A stretch of DNA of 64,000 bases, from NCBI RefSeq assembly GCF_023073335.1, contig NZ_JADPJG010000032.1, positions 434,001-498,000 of the forward strand, written 5' to 3'. The translations under genes and the position numbers were made by a program. Below are positions 20,201 to 27,794 of the stretch, piece by piece (position 1 is the first letter of the stretch; every line of letters starts with the position of its first letter). This DNA is from Bradyrhizobium sp. 21. GTDB lineage: Bacteria; Pseudomonadota; Alphaproteobacteria; Rhizobiales; Xanthobacteraceae. Under the pieces are notes generated by a model that made no database searches, was not told where the DNA came from, and saw only the letters and a list, made by a program, of their open reading frames with translations.

Positions 20201-20383
20201 ACCGGCGCCGGTGCCAGCGCCCGCAAGTCGATCGGCATCACCGTGTTCTCGGGCATGCTGGCCTCGACCTGCCTCGCGGTGCTGTTCGTGCCGGCCTTCT
20301 TCGTGGTGGTGCAACGCTTCGAGAACTGGCGTGCGTCGAAGAAGGCGCCGAAGCCAGCGGCGGTGGCCGAGGTGAAGTCCTAA
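17225..20383 (+). CDS. RND multidrug efflux pump, AcrB/MexF family
   Basis: Proton-driven inner-membrane exporter of 1052 residues with twelve membrane helices in two repeats, each followed by a large periplasmic loop. The N-terminus MISKFFIERPVLSNVIALLM is typical of hydrophobic/amphiphilic efflux (HAE1) pumps. The proton-relay Asp pair lies in helix 4 (GIVVDDAIVVVE) and the conserved Lys of helix 10 in ALSAKNAILIVE. It would form a tripartite pump with the adaptor upstream. No outer-membrane channel gene is present here, so a channel from elsewhere must be shared. Its stop codon overlaps that of the convergent antiporter gene by three bases. Confidence 0.95.
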   Translation: MISKFFIERPVLSNVIALLMILIGGVALFNLAIAQYPDVVPPTVQVTTRYPGASAKTVIDTVALPIEQQVNGVEDMLYMQSYSGSDGTYTLTVTFKIGTDLNFAQVLVQNRVSSALSQLPTSVQNQGVTVQKRSTSILLFVTLTSPDRTFDSLYLSNYATINLRDELSRLPGVGNVTVFGAGQYSMRVWLDPNKLQVRGLVPQDVIQAIQQQSQQVSAGQVGAPPTPSGQAFQYTLNVNGRLDDTTQFENIIVKTGTSGDVTRVRDVGWVELGAQTYSQIFSLNKQPATGIGVFQSPGANALQVEQAVEKKMAELAKAFPQGMKYDTPFDTTKFVQASVHEVYMTLIEAGLLVLVVILVFLQDWRAMLVPATTVPVTIIGAFAAMAALGFTINMSTLFAIVLAIGIVVDDAIVVVEGAAHNIEQGMNGHDAAIKAMDQLFAPIVGITLVLISVFLPASFLAGLTGRIYSQFALVIAATALLSAINAATLKPTQCALWLRPTVPPEQRNFFYRGFNAVYNRVERGYIRLIGLLCRNSTISVAFALVLIGIGGYGLSRVPTGFLPIEDQGYLIAAVQLPDGAALERTQKVLDRASELIKDTPGVQQVITIAGISALDNSASLANAGVAYIILKDWDARKGPGEDLRSLVYGLNDKLAVIMEARTLVLPPPPIQGIGNAAGFSMQVELRDGNSDFAKLQAITGAMVSNGQSQSALQRVQSSFRSSVPQFKVEIDRIKTQTLHVTTDQVFAALSTYLGSSYVNQFNKFGRVFQVYTQADPAFRVTERDIANMQVRNSNGDMIPIGTVATITPATGPSLISLYNLYPSSTVIGLPAQGYSSGQSLKLMEEIADKTLPPGTGFEWTAMSYQEKAVSNQIYWVFGLAMLLVYLVLAGQYESWYAPISVILAVPLSLIGPMLILNGLKIDNNLYCQIGLILLIALSAKNAILIVEVGLELHGRDGKPVLESAIEAARARFRPILMTSFAFILGVVPLVIATGAGASARKSIGITVFSGMLASTCLAVLFVPAFFVVVQRFENWRASKKAPKPAAVAEVKS

Positions 20384-22647
20384 GCCTTCTCAGTGGAGGT
20401 CGGCCGCCCCTCGCCGCTCGACACCAGCAACACCGAGACCTTGGCCTGCCTGAGCACGGCGTCGGCGACGCCGCCGAAGGAGAGATGATCGCCCTGGATG
20501 CGATCGACCCCCATGACCACGAGATCGACGTCGGTGGTCTCGATCTCGCGCAGGATCGCCGCCTCGGGCGCCCGGTTCACGCGCAAGGTCGTGGTGATGT
20601 CGACCTCGTAGCGGGCAGCGAGATCGCTGGCGTCCTTCAGGATGCCGGCCTCCTGGCCCAAGCCGCGGGAGGCACCGCGCTGGGCGCCCTTGTCCCGCGT
20701 CGTCGCGACATAGATCACCCGGAGCGAGCCTGATCCCGCCTGCGCCAGCGCCACCGCGACCTCGGCGCCGCGCTTGGAGACGCCGCTGCCGGAGACGGGA
20801 ACGAGGATGTTGAGCGCGTCGGGCATCGGCTCCTTCAGGTGTTTTCCCTTGGCCGCCACGATCGCGAGCGGTCCGTCGAATTTCGCGGCGATGTCCTCGA
20901 TCTTGCGGTCGAAGCGGTCCTTGGCGGCAGTGACCTTGTCGACGCCGACGACGAGGAGATCAAACCCCTTGCGCGCTTCGTCGGCGATGGTCTCGCCGAG
21001 CTCGGCACGCCTCGCACGGGTGACGACGTCGACGCTGCCGGCATCGCTGTCGCCATGGGCGGCGACGGCTTCAGCAGCCTTCTTCACCACGGCCTCGTGG
21101 CTCTCCTCCTCGTCACGGTCCTTCTCCTGCTCCTTGGCGCGCTTGCCGATATGCAGCACGGTGATCGGAAAGCCGCGCATGCCGGCGATCAGGCCGGCGA
21201 TGTGGGCGGCGAAAGTCGCGTTGACGCTCTCGTCCACGGCGAGCAAGGGGCGTTCGAGATTGGCGACGAAGCCGCGCTTCTCGAATTCTTCGCGCTCCAG
21301 CCGCGCCTTCTCCTCGTCGTTCATCGGGAGCCGGGCCAGCGCCGCACGCAACATCGGTGGCATCGCCATCGTCGTCACGATCGCCATGGTGACGATCATC
21401 GTGAACAGGTTCTGGCTGAGCACGCCGATGGACAGACCGATGGTCGCGATGATCACCTCGGTCGAGCCGCGGGCATTCATTCCGCTCGCGAGGGCCAGCG
21501 ATTCCCGCGTGTTCAAGCCGCCCAGGGTGCCGCCGACAAAGGCGCCGCCGAACTTGCCGACGCTGGCGATCACGACCAGCAGGCCGGTGAGCATCAGGAG
21601 ATTGGGATCGCGGAGCACCGAGAGATCGGCGCTGAGGCCTGCGAGGCCGAAGAACACCGGCATGAAGAAGCTCGAGATCAGCCCGCGCAGGCGCTCGTCG
21701 ATCTGCCGTGTCAGGATCGGGGATTCGCCGACGAGGATGCCGGCGACGAAAGCGCCCAACACGGTGTGGACGCCGATCAGATGCGTGATCAGTGCCATCA
21801 CGCACATCAGCAGCAGGATCACCGTGATCACCGCCGCCGCACTGACGAGATTGTCGTTGGCCCAGCGGATCAGCTGAAACACCAGCTGGCGGCCGATCGT
21901 GAAGCTGACGGCGAGGAAGGCGAATGTGCCCAGCACGGCTTTCGCCACCGAGGCGATATCCAGCGTGCCGTGCGAGGCCAGGCTGAAGATGACGGCGATG
22001 ATGATCCAGCCGATGGTGTCGTCGATCACGGCGGTCGCGACGATGATCTGGCCGACATTGCGGCGCATGAAGTTCATCTCGCGCACGACGACAGCTACGA
22101 TCTTCACCGAGGAGATCGACAGCGCCGTGCCCATGAACAGCGAGGCGACCAGTCGGGCCTGCGGATTCGGCAGTAATGCGTCCGGCAGGAACTCGCCGAG
22201 CGCAAAACCGCAAGCAAAGGGCACGAGGATGCCGGCGATCGAGATCGCGATGGCGGCCTTGCCGACCTTCCTGACCAGCTTGAGGTCGGTTTCCATGCCG
22301 GTGAGCAGAAGCAGAAGGAGAATGCCGAACTGGGCGATCCCGTCGAGCATCGCCTTCTGCTCGGCCGTCTTGGGGAAGATCGCGTGCTGCGCCTCAGGCC
22401 AGAGCCAGCCGAACAGCGACGGGCCAAGCAGGATGCCGGCGAGCAATTCGCCGATCACCGAGGGCTGGCCGATCCGCTGCATGATCTCGCCGAGGCCGCG
22501 CCCGACGGCAATCAGCAGCACGATCTGCGCGACCAGCAGGAATTCCGAGGGACCGGCCGATTTGCCGTCCTCGGCGCTGGCCGCAATGGTGGTGAGGACA
22601 AGCGCCGCAGGGACGAGGCCGACCGGTCGGAGCAGGCTCCACTGCAT
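20380..22647 (-). CDS. CPA2 cation:proton antiporter with C-terminal universal-stress-protein domains
   Basis: A 755-residue fusion. After an N-terminal signal-like helix, about twelve membrane segments (residues 35-430) form a Na+/H+ exchanger domain with the family segment IGQPSVIGELLAGILLGPS. From about residue 455 the protein is soluble and contains two Usp-like units; the second ends with DLVVMGVDRIQGDHLSFGGV, close to the Usp nucleotide-binding pattern. It probably exchanges Na+ or K+ for protons under nucleotide or stress control. It is convergent with the RND gene, and a stress-type promoter candidate lies upstream. Confidence 0.9.
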   Translation of the reverse strand: MQWSLLRPVGLVPAALVLTTIAASAEDGKSAGPSEFLLVAQIVLLIAVGRGLGEIMQRIGQPSVIGELLAGILLGPSLFGWLWPEAQHAIFPKTAEQKAMLDGIAQFGILLLLLLTGMETDLKLVRKVGKAAIAISIAGILVPFACGFALGEFLPDALLPNPQARLVASLFMGTALSISSVKIVAVVVREMNFMRRNVGQIIVATAVIDDTIGWIIIAVIFSLASHGTLDIASVAKAVLGTFAFLAVSFTIGRQLVFQLIRWANDNLVSAAAVITVILLLMCVMALITHLIGVHTVLGAFVAGILVGESPILTRQIDERLRGLISSFFMPVFFGLAGLSADLSVLRDPNLLMLTGLLVVIASVGKFGGAFVGGTLGGLNTRESLALASGMNARGSTEVIIATIGLSIGVLSQNLFTMIVTMAIVTTMAMPPMLRAALARLPMNDEEKARLEREEFEKRGFVANLERPLLAVDESVNATFAAHIAGLIAGMRGFPITVLHIGKRAKEQEKDRDEEESHEAVVKKAAEAVAAHGDSDAGSVDVVTRARRAELGETIADEARKGFDLLVVGVDKVTAAKDRFDRKIEDIAAKFDGPLAIVAAKGKHLKEPMPDALNILVPVSGSGVSKRGAEVAVALAQAGSGSLRVIYVATTRDKGAQRGASRGLGQEAGILKDASDLAARYEVDITTTLRVNRAPEAAILREIETTDVDLVVMGVDRIQGDHLSFGGVADAVLRQAKVSVLLVSSGEGRPTSTEKA

Positions 22648-22695
22648 GCAGGTGTCATTTCCCCATTATCTGCCCGCAAGGGGCTGAGGCAATAG

Positions 22696-22721
22696 AACCC
22701 GCAAAAGGCGGAGCGGGTTCC
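22696..22721 (-). promoter_or_regulatory. Possible EcfG-type promoter, or simple palindrome, upstream of the antiporter
   Basis: On the minus strand GGAAC is followed after 17 bases by GGTT, near the alphaproteobacterial stress-sigma pattern GGAAC-N16/17-cGTT, about 50 bases upstream of the antiporter start. The same bases also form a perfect palindrome (GAACCCGC and GCGGGTTC), so the match may be incidental. Confidence 0.3.
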
Positions 22722-22894
22722 TCCGTCTCACGGACGGAGGCCAAAACAAAAAGGTCGAAAACAACCCCATGCACAGTAGAGATGGGATTGAAAAAGCTTG
22801 AGAAATTTCGGCCTTGCCGAAACGGCTTGCTCCGTCGGGCAAAACACCGGCATAGTGTTATCGTGGTTGGTGTGCCGGGCATGCCCCACACTCC

Positions 22895-22983
22895 CCGTCA
22901 TGGCGAGCGCGGCGACGCAATCCAGTGTCCCTCTGCGGAGGCAGTCTGGATGGCTTCGTCGCTGCGCTCCTCGCAATGACGGG
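22895..22983. repeat. Palindromic intergenic repeat, family A
   Basis: The left arm begins CCCGTCATGGCGAGCG and the right arm ends CGCTCCTCGCAATGACGGG. Internal arms GCAATCCAG and TCTGGATGGC pair as well, giving a long imperfect hairpin. This matches a dispersed hairpin class I know from Bradyrhizobium intergenic regions. It occupies most of the 361-base gap between the antiporter and MFS genes; the rest shows no gene. Confidence 0.7.
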
Positions 22984-23008
22984 AGAGGCCTGCGCGAGGC
23001 GGCCCCCC

Positions 23009-24181
23009 TCACGCCGCCTGCGGCGTCCGGATCTCGCGGGGCAGGATGATTGCGGCGGCGATCGCCAGCAGGCAGAGTGCGGCGAAGGCGTGCAGCATAG
23101 TGACGAAGCCGCCCTGCTCGTAGAGCCAGGCGACCAGGCCGACAGAGGCGCCGGCGGCGGTGAAGCCGATGAAATAGCGCACGGCGTAGGCGCGCGAGCG
23201 CCATTCCTCGCTGGTGTATTTGCCGACCATGGCGTCGTTCACCGTCACCTGTCCGAACGCGCCCATGACGATGCCGATCGACACAAGAATCAGCGGCAGA
23301 TTGGACAGGCTCGCCGCGAGATAGAGGAACGGCGCCAGCATGAAGGACAGCGGCAGCGCCACCGTCTTCAGCGAATAGCGGTCGAGCAAGCGGCCGATCG
23401 TGTACTGCGTCATGGCACCGAACACGTAGACGCAGGCGGCGATCACGCCTAACAGCGCCGGGCTCTCGGTCAGATCCGCAAGCCGCTCGGCAAACAGCTT
23501 TGGCAGCGCCACCGTGACCGCGTTGAACGTCGTCGAGATCGCGATCACGACGATCAGCAGCGACAGGATCACGCGCCACATGTCTTTCTTCGCCACGCGC
23601 GCCTGCGCCGCGGCCTGCCTGGCACCCTTGCGGTCCTCATGCACCACCATCATCGCAAACGCGATGCCGATCAGGATGGTGACGATGCCGGGAACGATGA
23701 AGGCAAAACGCCAGCCGAGATACTGGCCGATCACGCCTGTCACCAGCGCCGACGAGGCAACGCCGAGGTTGCCCCAGACGCCGTTCAGCCCCATCTCGCG
23801 GCCGAGCTTGTCGGCATAGGACACGATCATCGCGGTGCCCACAGGATGGTAGATCGAGGCAAAAATACCGATTGTGAACAGCGCCGCGCCGAGCTGGGCA
23901 GGCGTCTGCACGAAGCCGACCGAGATCATGGCGAGCCCGATGCCGACGAAGAAGATCAGCATCATGTGGCGGCGGCTCCAGCGGTCCCCCAGCCAGCCGG
24001 TGATCAGCGAGCCCGCGCCGAAGGCGACGAAGCCCGGGGTCGCGTACGGAAGCAGTTCCGAATAGGCCATGCCGAGCGCCGGTCCCATGATGATCACGGC
24101 GGCGGCGAAGATCAGCATCGCATAGTGATCGATGAAATGGCCTGCGTTGACGAAACTGATCACCCGGCTGGGGCTGTTCAT
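23009..24181 (-). CDS. MFS transporter, fosmidomycin-resistance-like exporter
   Basis: Twelve-helix major facilitator protein of 390 residues. The start MNSPSRVISFVNAGHFIDHY is characteristic of the fosmidomycin-resistance branch. MFS motif A appears as GWLGDRWSRRHMM between helices 2 and 3. I chose the ATG at 24181 because the upstream extension is basic and unlike the family. It is divergent from an AraC regulator with only 51 bases between, so the two are probably a regulator-exporter pair. The exported compound is unknown. Confidence 0.88.
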   Translation of the reverse strand: MNSPSRVISFVNAGHFIDHYAMLIFAAAVIIMGPALGMAYSELLPYATPGFVAFGAGSLITGWLGDRWSRRHMMLIFFVGIGLAMISVGFVQTPAQLGAALFTIGIFASIYHPVGTAMIVSYADKLGREMGLNGVWGNLGVASSALVTGVIGQYLGWRFAFIVPGIVTILIGIAFAMMVVHEDRKGARQAAAQARVAKKDMWRVILSLLIVVIAISTTFNAVTVALPKLFAERLADLTESPALLGVIAACVYVFGAMTQYTIGRLLDRYSLKTVALPLSFMLAPFLYLAASLSNLPLILVSIGIVMGAFGQVTVNDAMVGKYTSEEWRSRAYAVRYFIGFTAAGASVGLVAWLYEQGGFVTMLHAFAALCLLAIAAAIILPREIRTPQAA

Positions 24182-24232
24182 TCCGAATCCTCTCCTGCTC
24201 CGAAATGAGTTATATGTCGGGCGCATGACGGG

Positions 24233-25042
24233 ATGCTGCCAATGACTGTCGTCGAGACGCCAATCCTCCGGGAGGTCCGGAGCAACCATCGCTCGCCGGC
24301 GGGCGTGCATCTGGTTGCGCGCGACTATCCCAAGGGCATGCGGATCGATCTGCACATGCACCGCGAGGCGCAACTGATCTATGCCGCCAAGGGCACCATG
24401 CAGGTGACGACGCCCGGGGGACGCTGGTTGGTGCCGCCGGATCGCGCGGTCTGGGTGCCGGCCGGGCTCGAGCACGCCATCGACCTGCTCGCTGACATCG
24501 AGATGCGTACGCTCTATTTTGACCTGTCCTGGCTGAAGCGCGAGCAGCGCCTCAAGGGCCTGACCAAGGAATTCGTGGTCCGGGTGTCACCGCTGCTCAA
24601 CCAGGCCATCCTCGCGTTGTTCGATGCCCGCAATACCGAAGAGCGCACCGGGCTGCTGGTGCGCCTGGTGATGCTGGAATTGCACCAGGCCGAGGATTCC
24701 GCGACTTTCGTGCCGCTGCCGCACGAGCCGCGCTGCCGGCGCGCGGCCCTGATCGTGCTCGACGATCCCACCGGCCTGCATGACATCGACACGCTGGCAC
24801 GCGAGGTCGGAACCTCCGCGCGCACGCTGTCGCGACTGTTTTCGACAGAGACGCAATTGAGCTTCAAGAGCTGGTGCCAGCGCGCAAGGGTTGCGGCGGC
24901 GATCCAGCTTCTGTCGACGGACGCCAATGTGTCGGTGAAACAGCTCGCGGCCCAGCTCGGCTATGCCAGCGTGCCGGCGTTCTCGGCGGCGTTCAGGCAG
25001 GTGACGGGGCGTACGCCGACCGAGTTTGCGGGGAAGCCGTAG
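24233..25042 (+). CDS. AraC family regulator with N-terminal cupin
   Basis: A 269-residue regulator. The N-terminal half is a cupin-like sensor (MHREAQLIYAAKGTMQV, then VPAGLEHAIDL). The C-terminal 100 residues hold two helix-turn-helix units (LAREVGTSARTLSRLF and VKQLAAQLGYASVPAFSAAF). The start may be the ATG at 24233 or the one at 24242. It is divergent from and close to the MFS exporter and probably controls it. Two TCCGAA hexamers at 24182 and 24199 in the shared gap could be contact sites, but this is weak. Confidence 0.88.
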   Translation: MLPMTVVETPILREVRSNHRSPAGVHLVARDYPKGMRIDLHMHREAQLIYAAKGTMQVTTPGGRWLVPPDRAVWVPAGLEHAIDLLADIEMRTLYFDLSWLKREQRLKGLTKEFVVRVSPLLNQAILALFDARNTEERTGLLVRLVMLELHQAEDSATFVPLPHEPRCRRAALIVLDDPTGLHDIDTLAREVGTSARTLSRLFSTETQLSFKSWCQRARVAAAIQLLSTDANVSVKQLAAQLGYASVPAFSAAFRQVTGRTPTEFAGKP

Positions 25043-25193
25043 CCGTCGTTGCGCACCAAAGCAGATCCAACTGGTGCTTTGATCGATAGCTTTGATCCAA
25101 GCGTGCAATTCTTTGTCTGCTATTGCGCTTGACGGCGAGAGCGAACATCAAGGTCGAGGGCGCCCGACCAGGAACCCAGCGTTGGGTCTGCAC

Positions 25194-25382
25194 TTACCCT
25201 TTTTGTTTTTCTTCTGCGCTTTTTCCATCGGAGCTTTTAGAGCGTTCTTCGAAGCGATCAGCGCCCTTGGCTAGATCGTGCCCGGTCTTGCTCTCGTTTT
25301 TCGCTTCTTCCTTGGCGGTTGCCTCGCGCAAGCCTTCAGCGGCCCGTTCGCCCGCTTTTGATGATTTTCGTTCGTCATCCAT
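25194..25382 (-). CDS. Small, highly charged hypothetical protein
   Basis: A 62-residue, very hydrophilic protein, almost all Lys, Glu, Asp, Ala, Ser and Arg (for example ERAAEGLREATAKEEAKN). It is probably helical or disordered, with no Cys or Trp. The ATG at 25382 is preceded by an excellent site (AGGAAGGAG, 6 bases away), which decides the start over an upstream ATG. It resembles small stress-induced hydrophilic proteins in composition only. No partner gene is adjacent. Confidence 0.65.
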   Translation of the reverse strand: MDDERKSSKAGERAAEGLREATAKEEAKNESKTGHDLAKGADRFEERSKSSDGKSAEEKQKG

Positions 25383-25752
25383 TTGGTGCTCCTTCCTGAG
25401 ATAAAGACAGGAATACTTCCTTGTCTGTCCGAGCTCAGCCGTAACAATTCCCAATCAGATCGCCGGGGCATTGTTCCAGGTCGCTCGAAGCCAGGTGCGC
25501 CTTCCGGCGTAAGCCTCAATTGAGCAGCGCGATCCCCATTCGCTAAACAGCGCCAAGCCGGCATCGAAACTTACAAACACCATCTTCCCTCAGGGTCAAA
25601 GCCGCCGTGGTGCCGCACACGGTCGACGTCCGGTCTACGTTCAACAGCGGACATGGCACTCGGCTGGAGCTTGGTCGGCTAAGGGGCCAAAAGGGAAATA
25701 CCTGCTATCGTTCAAAGCGTGATGCGAACGCACACGGAAGCCGAGGTGTCGG
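25383..25752. other. Intergenic region, no convincing gene
   Basis: About 370 bases separate two divergently read small genes. A GGAAC box on the minus strand (25473-25477) has no GTT at the stress-promoter spacing. I see no RNA gene or repeat. Confidence 0.5.
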
Positions 25753-26139
25753 ATGTCATTGCGTGGAATAATCCGCAAACTGGATCGGACTGCACTAGGC
25801 AGCGTGGCTGACGTTCAACTGCAGCTCAGTCGGGTCTTTGCTGGCGTTCGGTTTGTCTATCTGACCGAGGAACCGCCAAGTGCGATCGAGGCTCGAAAAC
25901 ACATGTCACTTGCCAAGCGGCTCTGGCTTATGTTGTTCGGAGTAAACGGACGCTACCCGTGTTGCAACGGCTCATGGGAGCGTGTGGAGAACTTGGGCGG
26001 CGGGGCGATCGAATTCTATTTCGAGACAAATAGGCCCGTTCGATATGTCAGCGCGACTTGCTATGGAAGAACCCGGGGCTTCGACGCCCTATTCGAAGAA
26101 CTGGAAAAGAACACTGGTTGGAAGACCAACTTTGCTTGA
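25753..26139 (+). CDS. Hypothetical protein, 128 residues
   Basis: I do not recognise this protein. It has no signal peptide or clear membrane helix. It mixes a helical N-terminal half (SVADVQLQLSRVF, SLAKRLWLMLFG) with a likely beta region (AIEFYFETNRPVRYVSATCYG). Four features support it as real: an upstream GAGGTG site, normal codon use, a defined stop, and balanced composition. It stands alone in a loosely packed region. Confidence 0.6.
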   Translation: MSLRGIIRKLDRTALGSVADVQLQLSRVFAGVRFVYLTEEPPSAIEARKHMSLAKRLWLMLFGVNGRYPCCNGSWERVENLGGGAIEFYFETNRPVRYVSATCYGRTRGFDALFEELEKNTGWKTNFA

Positions 26140-26338
26140 CGGACACACCGCCATTCTCATCGCGCGCTCAGGCCAATTGTCGCCTTCGGGTCAAAAGCAA
26201 AGGTCAAGGGAAGCCATCCAGCCAGGCGATAGCAAAAGGGAATTGCAGACCAGGCCCTTGATACCGACGCTGTCGAAAGCCCGCCCGACCCGCGGTCACG
26301 CGTCGAACGGATCCGCCTATTGCCACACCAAGCGGTTT

Positions 26339-26520
26339 TTATCGCCGGTTAATGGACAGCAGCGCGAACAGGGCAGAATCGCCCTGAGCTTGAGCGGCCT
26401 CCCGCGTAATTTCAAACCCCGACGCGATCTCTGTTTCGCCGTCTGAAACGTTCCACTTCCAGCTTCCTGACCGGATTGCGACACGGCGACGTCGAGCAGG
26501 CGAACCGGGGATTTGGCCAT
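26339..26520 (-). pseudogene. Frameshifted small gene (Trp-rich, DUF-like)
   Basis: From the ATG at 26520 the frame reads MAKSPVRLLDVAVSQSG and then degenerates. One shifted frame from about 26470 reads sensibly as GSWKWNVSDGETEIASG, then FEITREAAQAQGDSALF and ALLSINRR, with a stop at 26341-26339. The good frame has no ATG, GTG or TTG start before an upstream stop. Joining the two halves would give a protein of about 60 residues of the small W-x-W type seen in related genomes. A single missing base would explain it. Decay or a sequencing error are both possible. Confidence 0.45.
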
Positions 26521-26554
26521 ACCAGCAATATGAGCCTGAGTCCCGCAGTTACAA

Positions 26555-27487
26555 GTGCGCCGTGCGCCGGGATCGCATAGTCTGTCTCGAACTGCCTGTC
26601 GGCGTGGAAGGTTGGAGGTCCTGCTGGTTGCGCTTCGAATTCAACATAAAACGACCTATCGTTTCAGAGGATTGGTGAGCCTTGCACCACACCGCCTGAT
26701 GCTTCGTCCGCGCGAAAGTCGCGACCTTCGTCTCTTATCCCAGAACTTGACGATAACGCCGGCAGCGGTGACGGAATGGGCACATGACGTCTTTGGGAAT
26801 GCGGTCGCGATGGCCAATTTCGCGGCCATGACCGATATGCTCGTTATCGATAGCGTGGCGAATATCTCGCTCGACACGGCTGATTGGCCCATTTTCGCCA
26901 TCGCCGCTTCCGCCATCTCCTACCCATTCCGCTATTCCAATGACGAATGGACCGACTTGGGAGCACTGACGATCGCGCAATATCCCGATCCAGGCGAGCG
27001 GTTGCAGAAATGGGCGAGAGGTTTCGTCCGCAGCAGTCCAACCGATACGCTTTCCCTGCTCAAGGACCTGAATGCCGGTGTCGCGCAACGCATCCAGTAC
27101 CAGAGCCGCGAAGTCGAAGGCACCCAATCGCCCGACGAGACGCTCGACCGCGGCTGGGGCTCGTGCCGCGACTTCGCGGTGTTGTTCGCAGAAGCGACAC
27201 GCAAGCTCGGCTTCGGTGCGCGCATCGTGTCGGGTTATCTGCACGATCCGAACCACGACCAACTGGGCTCGGCCGAAGCGGGCTCGACCCACGCATGGGC
27301 CGAGGTTTTTGTCCCCGGAGCGGGCTGGATCACCTTCGACCCGACCAACCGCAGCGTCGGAGGCAGCAATCTGATCCCTGTCGCGGTCGCTCGCGATATC
27401 AGCCAGTGCACGCCGGTCTCAGGGAGCTTCTTTGGCAACACTGACAGCTTTCTGAGCATGGATGTCGCGGTATCGGTCACCTCATAG
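26555..27487 (+). CDS. Transglutaminase-like cysteine peptidase family protein
   Basis: About 290-310 residues. An N-terminal beta domain (IQHKTTYRF, then APHRLMLRPR) precedes a transglutaminase core. The catalytic triad can be placed as Cys in GWGSCRDFA, His in GSTHAWAEV and Asp in WITFDPTNR. Family members are thought to act as proteases or amidases. The first 20 residues of the frame look non-native, so the true start may be a TTG or CTG near 26612-26621; I give the first ATG. The 3' end overlaps the end of a frameshifted gene on the other strand. Confidence 0.85.
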   Translation: MRRAPGSHSLSRTACRRGRLEVLLVALRIQHKTTYRFRGLVSLAPHRLMLRPRESRDLRLLSQNLTITPAAVTEWAHDVFGNAVAMANFAAMTDMLVIDSVANISLDTADWPIFAIAASAISYPFRYSNDEWTDLGALTIAQYPDPGERLQKWARGFVRSSPTDTLSLLKDLNAGVAQRIQYQSREVEGTQSPDETLDRGWGSCRDFAVLFAEATRKLGFGARIVSGYLHDPNHDQLGSAEAGSTHAWAEVFVPGAGWITFDPTNRSVGGSNLIPVAVARDISQCTPVSGSFFGNTDSFLSMDVAVSVTS

Positions 27488-27794
27488 GCAGAACATGCCG
27501 AACTGTCGATGGCGGGACAGGCGATCCTGAAACCCGACTTGCCGTGGGAGTTCGTGCAGATCGGCAATTGCCGATCGGATACTTTCGCCAATTTCGCGAC
27601 GGATCAACCTCGCCGGCCTGACGCACATTCACGAGTGCCAACAGACGGATCCCCAGCCCTTCGATCCAGCCGCCTTTCACGGGCTCGCTCTCGGCGAGAC
27701 GATCGAATTGATCCATGTAGGAAAACGGCTTTCTGTCATCCACATGCAACAGATCACCCCTTGCTGCGCTGTGATGGGGACTGCCGTGGCACAT
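27482..27794 (-). pseudogene. Frameshifted small gene coupled to the HWE kinase gene
   Basis: The ATG at 27794 overlaps the TGA of the kinase by one base (TGATG). The frame reads MCHGSPHH, then HVDDRKPFSYMDQFDRLAES and GGWIEGLGIRLLALVNVRQ before losing coding character. From about 27610 another frame takes over (RREIGESIRSAIADLHEL, then PRQVGFQDRL) and stops at 27484-27482. The whole would be about 104 residues with one extra base. I do not recognise the product. Coupling to the kinase suggests a related signalling role if it were intact. Confidence 0.4.

Noticed and set aside
22655..22891. Minus-strand frame of 78 codons between the antiporter and MFS genes
   Set aside because: It lacks a ribosome site and coding-like composition and runs across the promoter candidate.
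25473..25477. GGAAC box upstream of the small charged protein as a stress promoter
   Set aside because: No GTT occurs at 16-18 bases downstream; the nearest is about 27 bases away.
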